28,261 bases of DNA from JAVVHH01 sp964235765 (GTDB taxonomy: Bacteria; Pseudomonadota; Alphaproteobacteria; Acetobacterales; Acetobacteraceae). Each line of letters starts with the position of its first letter. The stretch's first letter is position 1. Under the pieces are notes generated by a model. The model did not search any database. It saw nothing but the letters and a program-made list of their open reading frames with translations, and was not told the origin of the DNA. Location of the stretch: contig CAXSDH010000053.1 of NCBI GenBank assembly GCA_964235765.1, positions 1-28,261 of the forward strand, given 5' to 3'. Positions 22,076-28,261 of this stretch are shown here, piece after piece. The position numbers and the translations under genes were made by a program.

Positions 22076-23088
22076 CGGCGCAGCCGGGCCAGCAGGCGCC
22101 GGGCGAGCCACACCAGCGGCGCAGCCCGACGTTCGAGCGCGCCGAAGCGCTCCTCCAGGCGGGCGATCTCGGCCGATTGCCGCCGGGCGTTCTCGTCGAT
22201 CGCCTGCACCGCGTCCCGCAACGCGCCGGTGAGCGCCTGCAGGTCCGCGGCCGGCTCGGCCTCCAAGGCGTCCGCGGCGCGGCGCCAGCTCTCGGCGCAG
22301 CGCTGCGGGTCCACGCCGGTCCGCAGGATGACGATGAACTCGTCCTCGTCCCGCTCGGTCTCGAAGCAGCGCTCGCACTCGAAGTGCAGCAGCCCCAGCG
22401 CCGCCAACTGCTCCATCAGGCCCAGGAACGAAAGCGGCGTGAACACCCAGCAATGCACGTCGATATACTGGCCCGTGGCGATGGTCGCCCGCGCGCAGGT
22501 GACGGCGTGGGTGAGCCGGTCCGCCGGCGGGTAGCGCGGCGCCCGGGCAGCACCTCCGGCCCACATGTCTCGCCGATCGACCAAATGGTGGTTCAGGCAG
22601 CTGTCGATCAACTGGCCCGGCAGCGGCGCCCGCGCCCCGAGCACATTGGCCGTGATGGCGTCGGCAACGTGGGACTCGCGGCGCATGAAATCGAAGGTGA
22701 ACCGCCGGTCCGGCACCGCGAGCCGCAGCGTGGCGCCGGGCTTCAGCACGGCGTGCAACTCGGCGAGCCAGGCGATCAGGTCCGGCACATGCTCCACCAC
22801 ATGTGAAGCCACGGCGTAGTCGTAAGCGCCTGTGGCGCCCAGGGGATCGGCGCCCAAGGCCTCGGCAATGGTGTTGCCGCCCCAGATCGCGTCCACCTCG
22901 GGGATGTTGGCCCCGACCACGTTGGCGTCGTCCTTATACTTCTCGCGCAGGAACCCGGCGTCGGCGTAATCGACATAGCGGACGCAGCCCTCCGACTTCC
23001 GGACCAGCGGATGGTCCAGCGGCCCGATCTCCAGCCCGCTCTGGCGAGCGAGGTCCAGCCCGGACAGCAGCTTCTCTCGCCGATCCAC
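22072..23088 (-). CDS. Class I SAM-dependent methyltransferase with C-terminal coiled coil
   Basis: 338 residues from GTG at 23088. The N-terminal half is a type 11-like methyltransferase: SGLEIGPLDHPLVRK (17-31) takes the place of motif I, YDYAVASHVVEHVPD (89-103) is the post-motif with the usual HVxEH, and LKPGATLRLAVPDRRFTFD follows. SAM-binding glycines are fewer than in a classic GxGxG motif. A helical stretch at about 280-325 with heptad-like spacing (AIDENARRQSAEIARLEERF) suggests a coiled coil, common in polysaccharide-modifying or chain-length proteins. The frame continues to a GTG at 23175; the nearer GTG is preferred because GGAGGA lies 10 bases upstream and family similarity begins there. 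It is the first of four overlapping glycan genes, divergent from the amidohydrolase gene. Confidence 0.8.
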   Translation of the reverse strand: MDRREKLLSGLDLARQSGLEIGPLDHPLVRKSEGCVRYVDYADAGFLREKYKDDANVVGANIPEVDAIWGGNTIAEALGADPLGATGAYDYAVASHVVEHVPDLIAWLAELHAVLKPGATLRLAVPDRRFTFDFMRRESHVADAITANVLGARAPLPGQLIDSCLNHHLVDRRDMWAGGAARAPRYPPADRLTHAVTCARATIATGQYIDVHCWVFTPLSFLGLMEQLAALGLLHFECERCFETERDEDEFIVILRTGVDPQRCAESWRRAADALEAEPAADLQALTGALRDAVQAIDENARRQSAEIARLEERFGALERRAAPLVWLARRLLARLRR

Positions 23089-23138
23089 GTCCCTGCATTC
23101 CTCCGTTTCCGGCCCCTTCTGCCGCCCCCCGTGCCGCA

Positions 23139-23167
23139 TTGGCAAGGCCGGCCGGCGGGAGTACTCT
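23139..23167 (+). promoter_or_regulatory. Sigma-70-type promoter for the M20 amidohydrolase gene
   Basis: TTGGCA at 23139-23144 and TACTCT at 23162-23167 are separated by exactly 17 bases, close to the housekeeping consensus. Transcription would start near 23174, giving a leader of about 22 bases before ATG at 23196. It lies within the 107-base gap between divergent genes. It is predicted by eye only. Confidence 0.5.
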
Positions 23168-23195
23168 GCGCCCACAGGAACCAGGGCGACCCCTC

Positions 23196-24626
23196 ATGCG
23201 CAACACCGAAGAGATCTGGACCCACGTCGACACCCGCTCGGCCGACTACATCGCGCTGGCAGACCGGGTCTGGGGCATGCCCGAACTCGCCTATGGCGAG
23301 CACCGCTCGACGGCCGAGCACCTGGCGATGCTGCAGCAGGAAGGCTTCCGCGTCACGCAGAACGTCGCCGGCATCCCGACCGCGCTGATGGCCGAGGCCG
23401 GCGAGGGCGGCCCGGTGATCGCCATCCTGGGCGAATACGACGCGCTGCCCGGCCTGAGCCAGGAAGCCGGCATCGCCGAGCCGCGCCCGGTCGAGGGCCA
23501 GGGCGGCGTCGGCCATGGCTGCGGCCACAACCTGCTGGGCTCGGCGGCGATGCTGGCCGCGACCGCGGTGAAAGACTGGCTGGCCGAGAAGGGCATGCGA
23601 GGACGGGTCCGCTACTACGGCTGCCCGGCCGAGGAGGGCGGCGCCGCCAAGGGCTTCATGGTCCGGGACGGCGCCTTCAAGGACGTGGACATCGCCATCT
23701 CATGGCACCCCGCCTCGTTCTCGGGCGTGAACGAGGCCGTCAGCCTGGCCAATACCCGCATCGACTTCACCTTCGTCGGCCGCTCCTCCCACGCCGCCGC
23801 AGCGCCCCATCTAGGCCGCAGCGCGCTCGATGCGGTGGAGCTGATGAACGTCGGCGTGAACTACATGCGCGAGCACATGCCGGACAGCGCCCGGGTGCAT
23901 TACGCCTACCTCGACGCCGGCGGGATCGCCCCGAACGTGGTGCAGGGCCGGGCCAAGGTGCGCTACCTGATCCGCGCCGCCGACCTGGCCGCGCTCACGG
24001 AACTCGTCGCCCGTGTCCGCAAGATCGCCGACGGCGCCGCCCTGATGACCGAGACCGCCGTCTCCACCCAGGTGGTCAGCGCGGTCTCCAACCTCATGGG
24101 CAACGGCCCGCTCGAGCAGGCGATGGACGAGAACTTCCAGCGGCTCGGCCCGCCCGGCTTCGACGAGGCCGACCGCGCCTACGCCGAACAGATCCGCGCG
24201 ACCCTGACCCCGGCCGACATCGCCGCCGCCTTCGACCGCGCCGGAGTGCCGGTGCGGCCCGACCTCGCGATGTGCGACTTCATCGTGCCCCTGGAGGCCA
24301 CGGGCCACGGCGGCAACGGTTCCACCGATGTCGGCGACGTCTCCTGGGTGGTGCCGACCGTCCAGGCGCGGGGCGCCACCTGTGCCGTGGGCACGCCCTT
24401 CCACTCCTGGCAATTGACCGCCCAGGGCCGCAGCCCGGCCGCCCATAAGGGCCTGGTGCACGTCGCCAAGGTCATGGCCGGTACCGCGGTGGACGCCTTG
24501 CAGGATCCCACGCTGATCGAGCGCGCCAAGGCGGACCTGGCCGCCCGCACCAGCGCCACGCCATACATCTGCCCGCTGCCGACCGACGTGAACCCGCCGA
24601 TCCAGGCGATGAGCAAGGGGGTCTGA
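23196..24626 (+). CDS. M20-family amidohydrolase, AbgB-like (p-aminobenzoyl-glutamate hydrolase subunit B type)
   Basis: 476 residues, close to AbgB length. These cytoplasmic metal-dependent hydrolases cleave N-acyl amino acids or p-aminobenzoyl-glutamate. Metal-binding and catalytic elements: ILGEYDALPG (77-86), GHGCGHNLLG (106-115, with C109 and H111 as likely ligands), PAEEGGAAKGF (144-154, general base E146 and ligand E147), SWHPASF (169-175) and, in the dimerisation domain, GRSSHAAAAPHLGRSALDA. The C-terminal GNGSTDVGDVSWVVPT and GTPFHSWQL are characteristic of AbgB rather than of ordinary aminoacylases. No AbgA or AbgT partner is seen nearby, so the substrate is uncertain. Its stop is 6 bases from the end of the convergent moeA, and it carries its own promoter, so it looks like a single-gene unit. 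Confidence 0.88.
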   Translation: MRNTEEIWTHVDTRSADYIALADRVWGMPELAYGEHRSTAEHLAMLQQEGFRVTQNVAGIPTALMAEAGEGGPVIAILGEYDALPGLSQEAGIAEPRPVEGQGGVGHGCGHNLLGSAAMLAATAVKDWLAEKGMRGRVRYYGCPAEEGGAAKGFMVRDGAFKDVDIAISWHPASFSGVNEAVSLANTRIDFTFVGRSSHAAAAPHLGRSALDAVELMNVGVNYMREHMPDSARVHYAYLDAGGIAPNVVQGRAKVRYLIRAADLAALTELVARVRKIADGAALMTETAVSTQVVSAVSNLMGNGPLEQAMDENFQRLGPPGFDEADRAYAEQIRATLTPADIAAAFDRAGVPVRPDLAMCDFIVPLEATGHGGNGSTDVGDVSWVVPTVQARGATCAVGTPFHSWQLTAQGRSPAAHKGLVHVAKVMAGTAVDALQDPTLIERAKADLAARTSATPYICPLPTDVNPPIQAMSKGV

Positions 24627-24632
24627 GCCGCT

Positions 24633-25880
24633 TCAATACAGCGCGTCGTACCCCAGGTAGCCCACCGTGTCCCCGATCGAGACGAGCGTCACGTCGTCGG
24701 CGATCTCCGCCAATCCTGTGGTCTGCGTGAGCGAGGTGAGGATGCCAGCGCCCTCGACCGGATGCTTGTGCGCCAGCACCGCCCCATCCCGGCCGGGTTC
24801 CAGGCGCACCCGGACATACTCCCGCCGCCCGGCCTTCTTGCGATAGCTGAACGCCGCCTGCACCGGCAGGGCCGGCACGGGCGCCACGGTCTCGCCGCCC
24901 AGCGCCGCGAGCATGGGCCGCGCGATGCGGGCGAAGGTGACGAATGCGGCCACCGGGTTGCCCGGCAGCCCCAGGAACGGCACGCCGCCCACGCCGCCCA
25001 TCGCCACCGGGCGGCCCGGCTTGATCGCCAGCCGCCAGAACACCAGGCGGCCCTCCGCTTCCAGCGCCGCCCGCACATGGTCCTCCTCGCCGGCGGAGAC
25101 CCCGCCCGAGGTCAGGATCAGGTCATGCGCGCCCGCCGCCGCCTGCAGCCCGGCGGCAATCGCATCCTGCAGGTCCGGCAGGATGCCGAGATCGGTCACC
25201 GCCGCACCTGCCCGGCGCACCAGCGCGGCCAGCAGCGCGCGGTTGCTGTCGAAGCGTTGCGCCGGGCCCGGCCGGGCCCCGGGCTCGACCAACTCGTCGC
25301 CGGTGGAAAACAGCGCGACCCGGACCCGGCGGCGCACGGCCAGCTCGCCCAGCCCCAAAGCCGCTGCCACCGCGACATCCTGCGGCCGGAGACGGCTCCC
25401 GGCCGCCAGCGCCAGCGCCCCGGCCGCGATATCCTCCCCAGCCGGGCGGGTGTTGGCGCCGGCCCGCAGCCCCGGGGGGAACCGGACGCCCCCGGCCGCC
25501 TGCTGCACATCCTCCTGCATGAACACGGTGTCGGCGCCCGGCGGCAGCGCAGCCCCCGTGAAGATGCGCCGCGCCGTGCCCGGCCGCAGCGCCTGGTCCG
25601 CCGCCATGCCCGCGGCCAAGCGCCCCGCCACCGGCAACACCGCCCGGCCCTCGAGGTCGGCCAGACCGACCGCGTAGCCATCCACCGCCGAATTGGCAAA
25701 CGGCGGCAGGTCGACCGGCGCCAGGATATCGGTGGCAAGGACCCGCCCGTCCGCCTCGTGCAAGGCCACTGTCTCGACGCCGGCGCTGCACCCCACCGCC
25801 CCGGCGATCATCGCCAGCGCGGCATCGACGGTCTGCAACTTGCCGCCGAAAGCGAAGCAGTCGTCCGACAGTTGGGCCAT
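24633..25880 (-). CDS. moeA: Molybdopterin molybdenumtransferase MoeA (canonical)
   Basis: 415 residues, normal MoeA length. It ligates molybdate to adenylated molybdopterin in the cytoplasm. All expected motifs are intact: NSAVDGYAV (63-71), LPPGADTVFMQED (112-124), STGDELVEPG (192-201), DSNRALLAAL (211-220), TSGGVSAGEEDHV (257-269), IKPGRPVAMG (286-295) and LPGNPVAAF (305-313). It therefore differs from the two MoeA-like proteins at 13-16 kb, which depart from this pattern. ATG at 25880 overlaps the mobB stop by one base (TGATG), showing a mobB-moeA operon that diverges from the formate dehydrogenase gene. There is a second internal methionine well downstream, but it would remove the DGY motif. 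Confidence 0.95.
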   Translation of the reverse strand: MAQLSDDCFAFGGKLQTVDAALAMIAGAVGCSAGVETVALHEADGRVLATDILAPVDLPPFANSAVDGYAVGLADLEGRAVLPVAGRLAAGMAADQALRPGTARRIFTGAALPPGADTVFMQEDVQQAAGGVRFPPGLRAGANTRPAGEDIAAGALALAAGSRLRPQDVAVAAALGLGELAVRRRVRVALFSTGDELVEPGARPGPAQRFDSNRALLAALVRRAGAAVTDLGILPDLQDAIAAGLQAAAGAHDLILTSGGVSAGEEDHVRAALEAEGRLVFWRLAIKPGRPVAMGGVGGVPFLGLPGNPVAAFVTFARIARPMLAALGGETVAPVPALPVQAAFSYRKKAGRREYVRVRLEPGRDGAVLAHKHPVEGAGILTSLTQTTGLAEIADDVTLVSIGDTVGYLGYDALY

Positions 25881-26377
25881 CAGCGCAGCGCCGCCGCATG
25901 CGCCTGGACCAGCGTCGCGATCGCGCCCACGTCGTCCAGATCCACGTGCGGCAGCCCCCCCACCCCAGCCGTATCGCTCGCCAAAGCCACGATGCTCGGG
26001 TCGTCTGGATGCAGCAGCGGCTTCCCGTTCGCGGCGCGATGCACCTCGATCTTGCGGTGCGCGCCGCGCTTGAAGCCCTCAACCAGCACCAGGTCCACCG
26101 GGCTGAGTTGGTCCAGCAGCTCCGGCAGATCCGGCTCGGGCGCCCCGCGCAACTCGTGCATCAGCGCCCAGCGGTTGGCGGAGCCGATCAGCACTTCGGT
26201 CGCCCCAGCCTGGCGATGCTCCCAGGAATCCTTGCCGGGGTGGTCGATATCGAAGCCATGATGCGCGTGCTTGAGCGTGGAAACGCGCAGCCCCTGGCCA
26301 ACTAGCAAGGGGATCAGCTTGCGCAGCAGCGTCGTCTTGCCCGCGCCGCTCCAGCCAGCGAAACCGATCACCCGCAT
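25880..26377 (-). CDS. mobB: Molybdopterin-guanine dinucleotide biosynthesis adaptor MobB
   Basis: 165 residues from ATG at 26377. MobB is a GTP-binding protein that associates with MobA and raises its activity without being strictly required. Walker A is GWSGAGKTT (8-16), followed by VSTLKHAHHGFDIDHPGKDS, a MobB-specific stretch, and then LVLVEGFKRGAHRKIEVHR, the Walker B-like region. The frame also has an ATG at 26440 that would add 21 residues, but those residues are unlike the family and no ribosome site precedes that ATG; GGAG lies 11 bases before the chosen one. It is coupled to moeA, whose ATG overlaps its stop, and separated by 152 bases from the divergent formate dehydrogenase gene. 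Confidence 0.88.
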   Translation of the reverse strand: MRVIGFAGWSGAGKTTLLRKLIPLLVGQGLRVSTLKHAHHGFDIDHPGKDSWEHRQAGATEVLIGSANRWALMHELRGAPEPDLPELLDQLSPVDLVLVEGFKRGAHRKIEVHRAANGKPLLHPDDPSIVALASDTAGVGGLPHVDLDDVGAIATLVQAHAAALR

Positions 26378-26529
26378 GGCGTCGTCGCTCCGCGGCGGCC
26401 CTGTCCTGAATCCACTGTTGTCCACCTTGGTATATTGCATACATGCCGGCTGGCGACGTGCCCTCTTTCATACTATAGGGTGCCGTAAAGCAGACGGCGA
26501 TTGCGGCGCCGGGCAAAAGAGGGAACGCC
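26378..26529. promoter_or_regulatory. Divergent promoter region between mobB-moeA and the formate dehydrogenase operon
   Basis: This gap of 152 bases contains the most AT-rich spots of the area. GTATATTGCATAC at 26430-26442 has 4-base inverted arms, and TACTATAGG at 26471-26479 offers a -10 element: TGGCGA at 26451 with a 17-base spacer to TATAGG at 26474 on the plus strand. On the minus strand the same place reads TATAGT. GAGGGA at 26518-26523 is the ribosome site for the plus-strand ATG at 26530. No regulator gene is adjacent, and no clear activator site could be assigned. Confidence 0.4.
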
Positions 26530-28260
26530 ATGGCGGGCACTGAGCAGGGCAAGGTCTTGCGGTTCGAGCATCCAGGTGCCGGCCGGCGGCGTGCGAAGGT
26601 TACCCCAAAGGGCCGCGATGTCCTGCCGCAGGCCAAGCACGAGATCGGCGAACTGCTGGGCAACAGCCCGCGGGACCGGCAATACCTGATCGAGTACCTG
26701 CACCTGATCCAGGACAAGTGGCGCCAAATCTCGGCCGCCCATCTGGCAGCCCTGGCCGACGAGATGCGGCTGGCATTCGCCGAAGTGTTCGAGACGGCGA
26801 CGTTCTATGCCCATTTCGACGTGGTCAAGGAAGGCGAGCCCGACCTGGCCCCCTTGGTGATCCGCGTGTGCGACAGCGTGACCTGCGCCATGTTCGGCGC
26901 CGAAGCCTTGCTCGCGGAACTGCGGAAGCTGGAGGCCTCCGACGGCCTGGGCGCCGCCGCCCGCGTTGTGCGCGCGCCCTGCGTCGGCCTGTGCGACCAG
27001 GCGCCCGCCGTCGAGGTCGGTCACCACTTCCTGCACAAGGCCGACGCCGCCTCCGTGCTCGCCGCCATCGCCCGGGACGACACGCATCCGCACATCCCGG
27101 CCGACTACGTCGACTACGCCCAATACGTCGCGGGCGGCGGCTACAAGCTGCTGGAGCGCATCCGCTCCGGCGCAGTGCCGGTCGAGGAGTTGCTGACCGC
27201 GCTGGACGGCGGCGGGCTGCGCGGGCTGGGCGGCGCGGGCTTCCCCACCGGGCGCAAGTGGCGCTCGGTGCGCGGCGAGCCCGGCCCCAGGCTGATGGCG
27301 GTGAACGGCGACGAGGGCGAGCCCGGCACGTTCAAGGACCGCCACTACCTCAACACCGATCCGCATCGCTTCCTAGAAGGCACGCTGATCGGCGCCTTCG
27401 TGGTCGAGGCGCCCGACGTGTACCTATATATCCGCGACGAGTATCCGGTCTCGATCGAGATCCTGCAGCGCGAGATCGCCAAGCTGCCGCCGGGCCTGCC
27501 GCGGCTGCATATCCGCCGGGGCGCCGGCGCCTATATCTGCGGCGAGGAAAGCTCGATGCTGGAAAGCATCGAGGGCAAGCGCGGCCTGCCTCGGCACAAG
27601 CCGCCCTTCCCCTATCAGGTCGGCCTGTTCGGCCAGCCCACGCTGATCAACAACATCGAGACGCTGTACTGGGTCCGGGACTTGGTGGAGCGCGGCGCCG
27701 AGTGGTGGAAGAGCCACGGCCGGCATGGCCGCGTGGGCCTGCGCAGCTACTCCGTCTCCGGCCGCGTGCGGCGGCCCGGCGTGAAGCTGGCGCCCGCAGG
27801 CATCACCGTGCAGGAGTTGATCGATGAGTATTGCGGCGGCATGACCGACGGGCACGACTTCTACGCCTACCTGCCCGGCGGCGCCTCCGGCGGCATCCTG
27901 CCGGCTGTCATGAACGACATCCCGCTGGATTTCGGCACGCTCGAGAAATACGGTTGCTTCATCGGCTCCGCCGCCGTGGTGGTTTTCTCGCAACACGACG
28001 ACGTCCAGGGCGTTGCCCTCAACCTGATGCGCTTCTTCGAGGATGAAAGCTGCGGCCAGTGCACGCCATGCCGGTCCGGAACCCAGAAAGCCCGCATGCT
28101 GATGGAGCGTGGCGCGTGGGATGCCGACCTGCTTGGCGAGCTGGGCCAGGTGATGCGCGACGCCTCGATCTGCGGCCTCGGACAGGCCGCCAGCAATCCG
28201 CTCACGTCCGTGATCAAGTACTTTCCTGAAGCCTTGGCCCCCAAGGAGGCAGCCGAATGA
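26530..28260 (+). CDS. fdh1B: NAD-dependent formate dehydrogenase beta subunit, NuoE-NuoF fusion (Fdh1B type)
   Basis: 576 residues, matching the fused beta subunit (about 572) of the Methylorubrum extorquens Fdh1 tungsten formate dehydrogenase, in which electrons from the alpha subunit reach NAD+. The NuoE-like part (about 35-185) has a 2Fe-2S site with C114, C119 (CDSVTC) and C151, C155 (CVGLC). The NuoF-like part (about 195-570) shows GLGGAGFPTGRKW (232-244) and NGDEGEPGTFKD (259-270) for FMN and NAD, GAGAYICGEESSMLESIEGK (331-350), and a 4Fe-4S site from C508, C511, C514 (CGQCTPC) and C548. ATG at 26530 has GAGGGA upstream. The next ATG overlaps its stop. The gene lies beside mobB-moeA and near fdhD-mobA, consistent with a soluble cytoplasmic enzyme. 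Whether the metal is W or Mo is not shown by this subunit. Confidence 0.95.
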   Translation: MAGTEQGKVLRFEHPGAGRRRAKVTPKGRDVLPQAKHEIGELLGNSPRDRQYLIEYLHLIQDKWRQISAAHLAALADEMRLAFAEVFETATFYAHFDVVKEGEPDLAPLVIRVCDSVTCAMFGAEALLAELRKLEASDGLGAAARVVRAPCVGLCDQAPAVEVGHHFLHKADAASVLAAIARDDTHPHIPADYVDYAQYVAGGGYKLLERIRSGAVPVEELLTALDGGGLRGLGGAGFPTGRKWRSVRGEPGPRLMAVNGDEGEPGTFKDRHYLNTDPHRFLEGTLIGAFVVEAPDVYLYIRDEYPVSIEILQREIAKLPPGLPRLHIRRGAGAYICGEESSMLESIEGKRGLPRHKPPFPYQVGLFGQPTLINNIETLYWVRDLVERGAEWWKSHGRHGRVGLRSYSVSGRVRRPGVKLAPAGITVQELIDEYCGGMTDGHDFYAYLPGGASGGILPAVMNDIPLDFGTLEKYGCFIGSAAVVVFSQHDDVQGVALNLMRFFEDESCGQCTPCRSGTQKARMLMERGAWDADLLGELGQVMRDASICGLGQAASNPLTSVIKYFPEALAPKEAAE

Positions 28261-28261
28261 G
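28257..28261 (+). CDS. Start of the next gene, probably formate dehydrogenase alpha subunit (only first codon visible)
   Basis: ATG at 28257-28259 overlaps the stop of the beta-subunit gene (ATGA), and AAGGAGG lies at 28243-28249, 7 bases upstream, an almost ideal ribosome site. In Fdh1-type operons the catalytic alpha subunit, which holds bis-MGD, is adjacent to the beta subunit, so it is the expected product. Nothing of the protein itself can be seen. Confidence 0.45.

Noticed and set aside
26378..26440. Longer MobB starting at ATG 26440
   Set aside because: The added residues do not resemble MobB and no Shine-Dalgarno precedes that ATG; it cannot be fully excluded.
26428..26442. Possible sigma-54 (-24/-12) promoter upstream of the formate dehydrogenase gene
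   Set aside because: GG and GC elements are present but the spacing is wrong for the -24/-12 consensus.

Overview
The window is a GC-rich, densely packed, ordinary chromosomal stretch with no rRNA, tRNA, CRISPR array, insertion sequence or phage gene visible. Gene content (a general amino-acid Aap ABC transporter, a formate dehydrogenase beta subunit of the fused NuoE-NuoF type known from Methylorubrum Fdh1, frequent ATGA overlaps and TTG/GTG starts) suggests an alphaproteobacterium, perhaps of the Acetobacteraceae/Rhodospirillales kind. That placement is an inference from gene content, not from a marker gene.

Layout. (1) 1-3907, plus strand: the 3' end of aapJ, a stem-loop, then aapQ, aapM and aapP. 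(2) 3972-6896, minus strand: a DHA2-type drug/solute exporter and an oligosaccharide flippase, preceded by a degenerate CCCTCTCCC-type intergenic repeat. (3) 6950-12333, minus strand: a class V (serine/alanine/aspartate-glyoxylate type) aminotransferase, an ACS-type MFS importer and a large FAD/Fe-S 2-hydroxyacid dehydrogenase, probably one catabolic operon. (4) 12433-17504, plus strand, divergent from block 3: a GntR/FCD regulator whose stop overlaps a degenerate MoeA-like gene, followed by a MoeA fused to a periplasmic-binding-protein-like domain, fdhD and mobA, every junction being a 4-base overlap. (5) 17491-23088, minus strand: four overlapping surface-polysaccharide genes (methyltransferase, RgpF-like protein, FkbM methyltransferase, tandem glycosyltransferase). 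(6) 23196-24626, plus strand: an AbgB-like M20 amidohydrolase. (7) 24633-26377, minus strand: mobB and a canonical moeA. (8) 26530 to the end, plus strand: the fused formate dehydrogenase beta subunit, with the start of the next gene (presumably the catalytic alpha subunit) overlapping its stop.

How it fits together. Blocks 4, 7 and 8 form a formate dehydrogenase and pyranopterin-cofactor neighbourhood: MoeA inserts metal, MobA (helped by MobB) adds GMP to make bis-MGD, FdhD sulfurates the cofactor, and the NuoE-NuoF protein passes electrons from formate to NAD+. The most unusual feature is that three different MoeA-like proteins lie within 13 kb, one stripped of most active-site motifs and one carrying a PBP-like ligand domain, and that the first two are translationally coupled to a GntR regulator that also faces a glyoxylate/2-hydroxyacid operon. 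This suggests, without proving, regulatory coupling of C2/C1 acid metabolism with formate dehydrogenase maturation, and possibly metal (Mo versus W) selection. No intergenic stretch exceeds 300 bases.
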